From Lineus longissimus (taxonomy: Eukaryota; Nemertea; Pilidiophora; Heteronemertea; Lineidae), in NCBI RefSeq assembly GCF_910592395.1, contig NC_088319.1, positions 15,252,001 through 15,316,000 on the forward strand: 64,000 nucleotides of DNA, in the 5' to 3' direction. Shown piece after piece: positions 35,601 to 46,400 of the stretch. Under the pieces are notes generated by a model that saw only the letters and a list, made by a program, of their open reading frames with translations, made no database searches and was not told the origin of the DNA. The translations under genes and the position numbers were made by a program. How positions within the stretch are numbered: position 1 is the stretch's first letter; every line of letters begins with the position of its first letter.

Positions 35601-37573
35601 CCCATGCCAAGAGATCAACATCTGGCTTCCTGGCACATGTCCTTAGGCTCTACTGCAAAATTCATGGAGTGGACTTACCTCCGTGAGTAGAAGTAAACAA
35701 AAGACACCATGATCTGGGAACCTGGTCTTTAAGACTTAGATCAGCACTATGATTGACCAAAGTTTGATCAAAAAGTGACATCAGTCACGTAAACCACGTT
35801 ACAACGGGAATTCTATGTAAAGCTGCCAGGCAAAGTTACAACAGATGAAGATCCCAGTTCATCTTGGCATGATGCACTCGATTCAATATATTATTCCTTT
35901 CTAATGACGTCTCTTGTTGTTTCAGAGACAATGCCCTCTTTAGGAACGATATGGAAAATGAGGCGACCGCCGGCGACAAGATGGAAGAGATTTGTAACTG
36001 CGACGGAAATAATTACGTTGCAGAAGAAAGCCATGTGGACACGGCAGAACTTGAGCAGAATATGATTTTAGGATTAGATTCAAACATCGGACTTGTTGGC
36101 ACTAATACAGGTAGTTGTGGGGTTGTGCAGGGCCAGAGTCAGTCCAACGTTATCTCTGGACTTCAGGGGAAAGCCCAGGTGGTGCAGATGAGCATAGACT
36201 GTCTTAGGACTGGGATGGATGAAACTACAGAAGGGCCTGAAGACTTCAGCACAAGTGCTGAATTTAGACAAGGTTTTGCAGATGGTGCAACTGGTGAAAT
36301 CCCCATCACCAATTCTGCAGAGCAGCTAGTCAGAAATGAAGATGAAAGTTCTCTCCCCCTGAAAAAACAAAAACTGAAAAATGTCCGCTTTATGAGAAGG
36401 GGGAGGCAGGAATATGGTACTGGTCACCCTCTCGGTATAACCAAGGATGACTACATCTTACATGAGCTTCCTAGCAAGGATGATACGAAAAAGAAATATT
36501 ACGAATGCGCCTTGTGCCATAAGATTTATAAATCGTGGAGTATCTTTGCCCATATTCGTATTCATAAGGGCGAGAAACATTGCTGTCGACAGTGCGGAAA
36601 ACATGCGGTGGAACAGCGGTCAAAGTCGACTCTCAAGAAACCCTCAAAACAATCGACTTGTTCCTATTGTCCTTTCTTCAGCACAGTCCGTTCTGTTATG
36701 AAGGAGCACATGACAGCTAAACACCCTGATGAACTTGCCGCTGCTGAGCGATTCCTCTGTGAACACTGTGGGAAAGAGCTGCGGTCGAAGGCAAGTCTGA
36801 AAGATCATCGCCGAACCCACACGCCACAAATCCGAAATAAAATCTGTGATCTTTGTGGTAAGGCATTCACAACAAGGAGATTTTTACGGATTCATATTAA
36901 TGGTGTGCACGGGACAAAAAAACATATTTGTCCCCACGAAGGCTGTGGTATAGCATTTAATACAAGAAATATGGTGCGTACGCATGTAAACCGTGTCCAT
37001 CTTCATCTTAAGAAGGTCAAATGTACTTATGAGTCATGTTCGCGACTGTTTTTTAGTAGGTCGGAGCTTCAGCAGCACATCCGAGTTTACCACACCAAAG
37101 AGAAGTTATTTACTTGCACTTGGGAGGGTTGCGGAAAAGCTTTTCGAACGCCATATCACGTCCAGGTGCACATGAGAATTCACACAGACGAAAAGCCACT
37201 AAAATGTCCACATTGTGATTACCGCGCTCGCCAACGCAACGCCCTCAATTGGCACTTGAAGAAACATGACCCCAACCCAAATAAACCTGCGACTGTTTCG
37301 AAGCCCCGTGCACCTAGGCCACCCAAACAGAAACAACCACTCCCACCATTGCCTCGACACGACAACTACCAACACGACATGCCACAACCAAGTCATCAAC
37401 CCCGTCTCCAGGCTCCGTACCAACCTCACCACCATCTATCCAATCAGTACGAGTTTAGTGGAATTCCACCGAATCCGTTTGGTCCTATTCAGGTCGATAA
37501 CAATGGCTACACCTTGCCCTACCCCCAGCAGAGTGTGTTTCCCCCTGGGGGCATGCAGTATCAATCTTTGTAA
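32640..37573 (+). CDS. Acidic, AT-hook, C2H2 zinc-finger nuclear protein
   Basis: Eight exons: 32640-32664, 33178-33555, 33887-34078, 34286-34423, 34688-34858, 35187-35327, 35478-35682 and 35926-37573. They give 965 aa with phases in register. The first exon (ATG in the context aaacATGG, 25 nt) was picked because it supplies the one leftover base needed at 33178. Order: acidic Asp/Glu-rich region (about residues 75-135); basic RRRSTRKRKS; an AT-hook-like RRGRPKRK; a conserved-looking segment with WEVKRWYLELVSHAKR; then in the last exon about eight C2H2 fingers (CDLCGKAF, CPHEGCGIAF, CTWEGCGKAF and others); and a Pro/His/Gln-rich tail. Presumably a DNA-binding transcription regulator. I do not recognise an ortholog. 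The short first exon is the least certain part. Confidence 0.85.
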
Positions 37574-37980
37574 GATTTTTCAAATGGCCCTGTCAACCTT
37601 CCCAATGCACCTCCCCTCCTTCCTTATTGATTACGTTTAATTAATGGGCCAGGGGTTGATGTTTAGACTTAGCATGGACGAATAGCTAGCTTTTTCCAAA
37701 GACATACGATATTGTTTGTGACTGTAGTGAATCCCTATTTCACAAGGCACTGCCATGACCAAAATAACACTCGTTCCTTTATTTCTGCCTGATTTTCACG
37801 AAACAGGTGTTGAGGTGATTTCTTTTGCAAGCCAAATGAAGATGTCTTTTTTGTTGGCTTCCGTTGTTCAAATGCTTCCAAGTCGTAATAAATTCCAGCA
37901 TACATGTAGCAATTTGCATCTGTCACCCCAATACTTGTTTTGTGAAATTTGGTTAAGAATAAAGGAATAAATGCTATTTT
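37574..37980 (+). other. Zinc-finger 3' UTR with two AATAAA signals
   Basis: AATAAA at 37958-37963 and again at 37966-37971 follow the stop at 37571-37573. No coding signal lies between. Confidence 0.55.
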
Positions 37981-40461
37981 GGCTGCAGCTGTACCTGGTG
38001 AAATAATGGGGTAGGTAGATGAGTGTATGATGAAAGCCTAGCAACACTGCCAGTGTTCCTTGGTGTGACGAACCCATGCATGTTCCGCTGTTGCTCTGGT
38101 CTACTAAAAAGTCTCGACATCTCCAATTTGACGACTTCTCAAATTTGTTGAATCGTTCCACGGTGTAACCATCAAACCATGAAAAGCAGTAGGTCCTTTT
38201 TAAAAGTGTGAATGTACCTTGACTTCGTCAAGCACAGAGTGATTTCACTTCGACCCGTCCACAGTGGCTGCTCAGTCAGTCAGGGATGGATATTTTTCAT
38301 TTCCAGTTGATTGACTCACGAACCTGCTCATGCAGGAGTCTACTGATGAAACGTGAATTTGACAAGAGTAGGGTGTTTGAGGTGATGTTCTATGTGTGCA
38401 TTAGCAAACACTAGTGGTCTTTTATTCCGAGGTGGTCTTTGGGAGGGGAGTTTGAATTGTTTAGCTTTTACTGGCCTTCCATTATGGGGCCAGATCTATG
38501 CCATGGCATGGAGATATATCACACCTCTGGACAACTGACAGTGTTTGCTGTAAATTCAAGGTGAACGCCTTGTCTTTTCTGTAAAGACATTTCACTGTTC
38601 ACTGGAGGGCTTCACTGAAATACATGTTGTACCGATGTATGGCGATAAGACAGGACCAAAATCATGAACTTCTTGAAGACATGTGTGGTACACTGGAACC
38701 TCCCTAAGCAGACACCTCTGCTTATAACAGAACACACACTCTGTTGAGGATACTGCTTTTGGTCCTAAAATGGATCATTGTGACCTCTTTAATCAGGACA
38801 CCATAGTCAGGACAGCATTTATCAATCCCATGGGTGTAATTCAAAATTGAGAGGTTATAATCTGCTACAGGGAAGTGTGTTTTTTTGTTTCATTTGTTTG
38901 AAAGATTGCGTTGTTTGGTGTTGGAATCATGTTTTCCATGTAGGGGTTTCTCTTCCTATTACATGTATATTACCCATTATTGCTGGATATTTCTAGCGGT
39001 TAGTGCAAGTATTGATTTAGAACTTGTATATATTCAATTGGTATTTAATATCAGAGGTAAATTATTTCTTGTTTATCTAGTTTTATCTTTTGAGAAATTC
39101 TATTTGATTTGAGAGTAAAATGTATGTTTGAACAAAGTCTTGCTTTGGGAAGACTCTGTTTTTTTCTTGGAACCATGTTTAAACACAAAAACTTTCTAGG
39201 TGGTATTTTGTATGTGTCTTGTCCTGGTTTTATGCTTTTGTTTTTTTCCACAAGGACAATGTTTATTAGGACTGCCTTTGATTTTTATTGTGCGAACTCT
39301 TTATGTAGGGGCTGTTACAAATACATGTATAATGTATTTCTTCATAACCATTTCATAGAAAGTGCTTACAGCAAAAAAGCTAGAGTCGCTTTCAAATATT
39401 TCATCCCTGGTGTATGTATGTATAATGTATATGATTAGGTCAAAGTAGAAATTAGATCAGATTTTATCAAATCTAGGCGTACTTGAAATTATGGTAAAGG
39501 GGAAGTAGGCAGGAGCTATGGTGGTGCTGGTGCAGTGGTCTCGAGATGACAAATTATGCAGTGAGGGAACTGCGTCTGGTTTGACTTGGAGATTACGTTC
39601 CTTGTCTAAGTGTGAATAGTGCTAATGTACTGTGAGACGCCTGTTGGCAGTTTTGTTAAACTTAATGTGGCCCACTTTGCCACTTCCTGTCTCCCTTTAT
39701 TTAAGTCATTTGGATGGGGTAGTTGTTCTATCACCAGCTGAGGTTGGGTTTATTTAGATTTTAAATATTATAAATCAAGAGATGTGACAATAGAATTATA
39801 ACAAATGTTACATATTATAGCCATTCGTTGTTTCTTCTTTTTATTTAAATTTGTGAGCAAGATAAACAGGATTGCCTACTCAAATGATAAGGAGGCCACT
39901 TCAAAGTACTCTTTTAAAGTCATGCCTCTTCAGATTACTCTCGAAGTGTACTGTTGTGGATCCCCAAAAGTTGCCCGTGCTTTGGTACTAGCGCATTAGT
40001 TGCCCTTGGAGGAGACATTGACATCAGTTTATGACCTTGTTACACTCATCTCCGATTGTGTCGTCCTTCAATAAAGCCTGCTCTGCCTGGTATGTTGGCA
40101 TGGCCAAGTAGTCAAGGCCTCCATCGAGTGCTGTGGCAATGATACAGACAAGGGCACATTGACTCGAACCTTGAGTCAAATTCACTTGGATTGTTTTGTT
40201 GAAGATGTCCGTCTGTAGTTCCTGGGACCTTCCTCTTTTAGCTCTCCAAAACACTTACATGTATTTGGATAATTGAACAAAAAGAACAAAGCCGCAATTA
40301 TTCAACTCTGACCAGCAGTGTTATTCCCTCTAAAAACATTACATCACATACACAAAAATACATTACCAGCAAAAGTCTTGTAGCCTCCAAAGAATGACGG
40401 CCCAAACATTCAACGGAGACTGTTAGACAACACTCATATTTAAAATGTCCTAAAATCATCA
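37981..40461. other. Intergenic, T-rich, no gene recognised
   Basis: Holds one copy of a dispersed repeat (about 38700-38815) and a possible decayed SINE near 39530-39600 (A-box-like TGGTGCAGTGG and a weak GGTTTGACTT about 50 bp later). Open frames are short and unsupported. Confidence 0.4.
38700..38815 (+). repeat. Dispersed repeat family R2, copy 1 (possible MITE)
   Basis: Shares GGACACC..., TTGTGACCTCT, AATCAGGACACC and AGGACAGCATTT segments with 47412-47517 in the same orientation. The form resembles decayed DNA-transposon or MITE remnants, but termini are not defined. Confidence 0.45.
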
Positions 40462-42987
40462 TCATTTTAACACCGTCTGTGGATGGGGAAAAGGGACTCC
40501 AAATTGTGAACAGATTTTTTTCAACGACTTCTCATATTCCTGATTGAGTTTTGCCGATTGCTGTAATCCATACTTCAGGTCCTCCACTTCATCAAAAAAT
40601 CCCTGAAATAAGAAAAAGAATACAAGTAGTTGCTTGGGTCAAACGCCAAACACAAACTTTAATATAATTTGTTTGGGAGGGTTTTGAGACTGGCAGCCAT
40701 TTTGGTACAAATTTCGCTGAGTCACATGGGGAATACTGCAATATTGGTCAACAAAGTAGACATTGAGCATTGGGCAGTAAGGACAAAGTTACCTTGTCTA
40801 AACCTTTCAACTCCTTTTTGAGTCTTTTGTTCTCTTTGACTTGTCGATCTCGGTCCCTCTTTATGCGGTCAAGTTCTCTAAGGACACCTACAATGGAATG
40901 ATGGGATAACAATTATTGAAGCAGCAAAGATACAGTGCAAGAGAAACCAACCCATTGGCTTGAGCGAGTAGGGTGAAGTGCCTTGCTCATGGACACAGCA
41001 AACAAGGATGAAATGGCTGCCACCCTCCTGACAATCCGAAAGTCAAACTCACAACCTCCAATATAAAAGCCTGCCGCTTTAACCACGATGCAACAATCTC
41101 CCTCGACATTTACTGGGCCAAAGATTTTCTCTCACCTGGGTCCCTGGGGGAGAGGGATGTCGACCGCCGCCTGCCCTGGCGTGTATTCTCTTTCTCCTGT
41201 TCCAGATTGTGAACTCGAGCCTTGGCACTGACCAGCTGATGTTCAAGATCGGTCACCCTCAACTAAGAGAGACAAATTGACAATTGTTATACACTTTTTT
41301 GGTAAACCCTGTAGCCAGTGCATACAGACAATGTATGTAATGCTAGAATTGATTCTGCAGACAGAGTCTGGAGTCTCTGTCAACTATGAAGCCACTTCTT
41401 ACATTTAAGCTGTTGATGGTGTTGGCATGTTCATCATTGGCTTTTACTTCTTTCTCATATCTCTTCATCAGACAGTTGTGCATGCTTAATAACCTGCAAA
41501 GGAAACCAGACCTCTAGAGTGAACAGTCATACCAGAAAATGAAACTACACGTGCACCAGGTGTCAATTTTCAGGTCTTGATTATGGTATGACAAATTGCC
41601 GGTGCTTGGTTCATATTCAAGGCTTCAGTAAATAAATAAACAAAATTTATCAATTTCATTATCTGACACTTTTGTCTTGTCCACATAAAGGCCGCAGATC
41701 TTGAAAAACAAAAGACTCAGGCCTGAGACAGGGAAAGCAGCCAAACAATTTAACAGTGAAAGGGAGAAGATCACAAGGTTTTGCTTACTTGTTTGCCTTT
41801 TCTTTTTCTTCCTCCAGCCTGAGCCCCTCACGTCTTGGCGGCCCATAGATGCCAGACATCACTGACTTTGGTGGATCTGTTTGGACATATGTGCTGCAAA
41901 CATAATCAGTAACTTTCAGCACCAACATTAACAAAGACCTTCTGGTTGTGACATATGGAATTTTAAGATACTTCTGCTAGCTTTCAAAGCCATGCGAGGA
42001 CAGGCCCCCAAGTACCTGTCTGACTTTTTAGAGATCCGTCAGTCACGGCGAGTACTTCGATCAGCAGATACCATCTCGCTAGTGCTCCCGCGCACAAAGA
42101 CTAGATTTGGCGAGCGTACATTCCAGTGTGCCGCAGCAGCACTCTGGAATGACCTCCCTAGTAATATTCGAAATGCGGACTCCATCACAACTTTTAAGAC
42201 ACTCCTGAAGACCCACCTTTTTCAACAACATTACGAACATTAGAATTGTTTATTGTTGTCAAAGACTATATACTTCTTATAGAGACTCTGTTTTTGTTAA
42301 GCGCCTTTGAACGGCCCAATATAGGACTGATAAGGGCGCTATATAAATGTGATACATAGATAGATAGATAGAATCTATAGGAATTGAAACAACAATCAAA
42401 TTTATCGCCAAGAAGCTCACACCTACCTTCTGGTCGTGACATATTCCTTCATCATGTCCTGTATGCGCAATCGTTCTCGGATATCTCCAAGTTCTTTCTT
42501 TAGTTCAGCATTTGCTTGCTTCACTTTCTGTAATTTCTTTTTCATTTGGGCATTTTCTAAAGTCAGCTGAAAGAACATTAGATTAATATAAAAGATTTTA
42601 AAGGAATTCTTTATTCCTTATCATGTTACACCATTGGTAGGTATATGTTATGCAAAATCTCTTGACTTGACTTGACTACCTCGGCCGCTCAGTCATATAC
42701 GACTTATGTTCCATTTCCATGATTTTGACAATCATCTGTATAGGCCTACTTCCACCTTCTCTGCTCCAAACCAACACAAAAGACCCGCCTTCATTCCATG
42801 TGAACCACCTTTTTAAGCGAAGGGTCACCCTTTTTGAGACACCCTGTAGTAAAGGCTGTACATCAGACATACATACTGTGCTGTGTAAATGCACTGCATG
42901 AAAATCAGCATAGGCCTACATTTTTTGATCGGAAAAGTGAAAACATATGCTCACCTGACTACATTTATGAATATTTGGGATGGTCAT
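40462..42987 (-). CDS. CEP290 C-terminus-like coiled-coil protein, stand-alone
   Basis: Seven exons in transcript order: 42955-42987, 42427-42566, 41789-41893, 41403-41493, 41136-41262, 40793-40887 and 40462-40602. They give 243 aa with all phases consistent. The ATG at 42987 has an in-frame TGA just upstream and gives MTIPNIHKCSQ. The body is coiled coil (AQMKKKLQKVKQANAELKKE, ENKRLKKELKGLDK) with a basic RQGRRRSTSLSPRDP linker. It ends GFFDEVEDLKYG...QFGVPFPHP. From memory, the last exons match the extreme C terminus of CEP290 (KKELKAFDPSFFEEIEDLKY), a ciliary transition-zone protein of about 2,480 aa. The rest of CEP290 is absent: inositol monophosphatase starts on the other strand 430 bp upstream. 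Either a split or partial-duplicate gene, or a short paralog. Confidence 0.75.
40950..41105 (-). mobile_element. tRNA-derived SINE-like element, reverse copy, in a CEP290-like intron
   Basis: On the minus strand it reads A-box-like TGCATCGTGGTTAAAGCGGC, then GAGTTTGACTTTC, then TGTCCATGAGCAAGGCACTT. This is the same body as the element at 29400-29640. It lies wholly within the intron between exons 41136-41262 and 40793-40887. Confidence 0.6.
41957..42372 (+). mobile_element. 5'-truncated non-LTR retrotransposon (LINE) 3' fragment
   Basis: The frame at 41971-42243 encodes LLLAFKAMRGQAPKYLSDFL...ALWNDLPSNIRNADSITTFKTLLKTHLF. This is the characteristic C-terminal end of LINE ORF2 proteins, downstream of the reverse transcriptase. 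It is followed by the 3' UTR motif GGGCGCTATATAAATG and a (TAGA)n tail at 42352-42372. Only the last roughly 90 codons remain, so the copy is dead. It sits in sense opposite to its host gene, in the intron between exons 42427-42566 and 41789-41893. Confidence 0.85.
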
Positions 42988-43416
42988 GATGGTATCAACA
43001 ATGCCCACGTATGATCAAATCAATAAAATCGCAATCAATGCTCTGAAACGGGAGAAATCTGAAGAGTAGTTGGATATTATTTTCAAAACAACCGCCTTTT
43101 GTTTAGTTTTTGATTTACTAGAAGCCTGATGTAACAATAATGGTCAAAAGATTCAATCAAAATCGGTGGTCAATTTTTAAAAATAGATTTTATGCACTTA
43201 TCTCAATATAATCATACTGTGTTTTTAAATTATAGAAGGAGGTAAATTTACAACAATGCTCAAATAAAATAAACATCTCATTATTTTATGAAATAGGACA
43301 AGAACAATTTGGTCCGAAAAGTGGCAGCACTTGTCAATGACAACGAGCAAATAGGTTGAAAACTACCTTGTAAAATCAATGATTTTGTGAAAAATATATG
43401 ATAATCAAAAGTTAAA

Positions 43417-46400
43417 ATGATAGCAAACGAACCATTAGACCTTGATAAATGTTTCGAAGTTGGAAAGTCTGTTGCAATAGAGGCTGGGAAGGTAAGAATC
43501 CCCGTTGGGAGCTGACTGAGGCCATGGATCATGGATGGCTGCTGGCTAGTCTTAAAACTTTTAGACGATAAAAGAAAAAAATACTTCAAAGAAGCTTCTT
43601 TTACCCGATTGTCTCAGCCAATATACGTCTATGGTTCATTCGACTAGCTGCTGGCAGTCTGTGCCAAAATGAGTGACAGCGAGTGTCACTGACAGTGACA
43701 CTGACTGGACTGCAGTGAGGGGTTGGTAAGTGCAAGACTACCTGGGGAGTCTGAGTGAGGCCGGGTGTCCGTATGTGCATGCCATGGCCTGTTGTGAGCA
43801 CAGGCATAAGACTTCAAGAGGAGCTGTAGGCTATCATGTAATTAATTGAGAATCAGAAATAGGTCGAATCGAACCGGGAATAAGGAATAGGAAATAAGTA
43901 AGTTACTTGAACTCAGTGTTCACGCTACAGAATTGCAATTTTCTTGAACATTTTAGGTTATTAAAGAAGCATTCAAAAAGGAAAAAAGAATTGAAGTGAA
44001 AGGTTCTGCTATCGATCTCGTGACGGAGACTGATCAGAATGTGGAGAAGATGGTGATTTCCACAATCAAGGAGAACTTTCCCACACATTGGTAAGACCAC
44101 TGAACAAGAAGGGCATGAACTTATTGCAGCCTATTCTTAGACTCACAGAATTGGTTACTGGTTGATGTGGACATACTGGCCCAAACCGAAGAGGCATCAG
44201 CCCTTCAGCTTCGATCAATGATACTTTAATCCTGGCTGTCCTTGAATTGAGATGGGGGCTACAAGCTACAAAATTTATTTTTCCAGTTTGGTTTGGTTTT
44301 TAAACTACAAAAAAACTGAGTACTTCCAAGTTGGTATAATGCCATTAGATCTTGATTTTTCACTCATTTTCCTTCTGCAGTTTTATTGGTGAAGAATCAA
44401 CTGCTGCTGGTGTGAAAAATGAACTCACTGACGACCCAACATGGATAATAGATCCCATAGATGGCACAACTAACTTTGTCCATACGTGAGTAGGCCGTGA
44501 AAATCTTCTTAAAATGACTTTTTCAGGGCTTCATTTTAGCTGTCTGCTTAAATCCTCAGGAACAACAGGTAGACATGACATTTGAGAACCTAGGAGTAGG
44601 AGTCTGACGGAGGCAATTGCCAGAGCTTGCAATAAGCTTTTATCCACAGTAGCATGTGGCCAGTGCACATCCTTTGACAATGTGTACTGATGTAAGGCCT
44701 ACAAGTACATCAACATCAACTGAAGATTGAAAGATGCTGATTCTATAATCTTTTTCAGTTGGTTCTTGTTTGGCTATCTTGGAAGGAAACTTGAAATAAG
44801 TCATGTACTTTCTTTCAGATTCCCCTACACATGTATATCCATCGGTTTACTGGTCAACAAAAAGGTAGGTTGTTATTTAAAACTTGGCAAAGAGATTAAG
44901 TCTTCAAGAAAACATGTTTACATTTACTGCTTTAGTTTGACAGGGCTTTCAAAAGAGCCCTCAATCAGGATATTTTTTGTAAAACTACTCAGAAAAACTC
45001 TCCTCAGTACACTTTGTAGTCATCTGAAGTTCAAGCCTGTCTTTTTCTCGTAACTCCCTTAAAGGCCAATGCCTTGTTTTAAGAACTTGAAATTTGTAAT
45101 AATAGATTTTGACAATTTCTAATTGATGGGATGCCATTGTGTTGACAGATATCATGATATACAGATACTACATGTATATATACCAAGTTTCATTAAAGCT
45201 GTGTACATGATAACCGCACCACAGCATTGTGTATTTGCATATCTTTTTTCCTGAACCATGATTAAAGTATGGAGGGCATACCCCTTTAACCTCCTTAATA
45301 TTTGTCTTGCAGCCAGTGATAGGTCTTGTGTACAGTCCGGTCCAGAATGAAATGTACACAGCTCAAGCAGGCAAAGGTGCCTTCTGTAATGATGAAAGAA
45401 TCTATGTTTCATCCTGTAAAGGTATGTTGTCGACGAAAATAACAAATATTAGTAATCGGTGAGTGCAATATGACTGTGTGGATTTTGACATCCGTAGTAT
45501 TTTATATCAGTCTTTATTGAAATTTATGCTCAGTGCATATAATTATCAACATAATTTGAAATTTTCAAATCAAATTTTTGAATAAACGGAGCAAGCCTTT
45601 AAAGGTGTCTTTCTGATAAGTTGTGACATCCATTTATTCCTCCAAGGCAATAAGGCCTAACTGACCTGTATTGCTTACATTGTATTTCAGGATGTTCTAG
45701 TTCTTTAGTATTAACTGAATATGGCTCTAGTCGAGATGATGCAAAACTTCAACTCAAGATTGAGAACATCGGGCGTGTCGTCCGCCATGTTCATGGGCAA
45801 GTTTGCATGTTGCCACTTGTGCATTCTCTTTCGATGTTTACTATGTCCTAATGGCAGTTTGTGTCTGTTTATCCTTCTGTTCAGCACAGTTTGTGCTTAC
45901 ATGTACATGGCATTTGATCGTAACCCTTGCCTTGTGAAAGAGAAACATTTAAGAGGATTGTCAAGCATTTATGACAACATTCGTAACTGACTCGCGGTTG
46001 TTTTGAACAATCAGGCCCAATGACCTACATGGCAGTGAAAAGTCTCTCCAAAAACTTTAAGGCTGGTGGGTTGTGGGAGACGCAAGCAAAAGCAAGAAAC
46101 AGAACTTTCTTTTTTCTAATAAGACTCACTGCTGTTGAACATCTGAACATGTGAGGAGACTGATGTGTGGATATTTAAAATAGCACTGTATCATTGTTGT
46201 TCTGTCGCTATGTCATCCTCTGTCGCTATGTCATCCTCTGTCGCTATGTCATCCTCTGTTGCTATGTCATATATCCTCAATCCCTGTTGATCACGCTCAA
46301 AATCATACTCCATACTTGAGAAGCTGCATAAAATATCCTGAGTCAAGGTTATGACGAAAAGCATTGCAATCTCTCAAAGAATCTGATTTTGTGAAACAAG

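Noticed and set aside
40024-40254. 76-codon minus-strand open frame downstream of the CEP290-like gene
   Set aside because: Beyond that gene's stop codon, no motif and no splice support.
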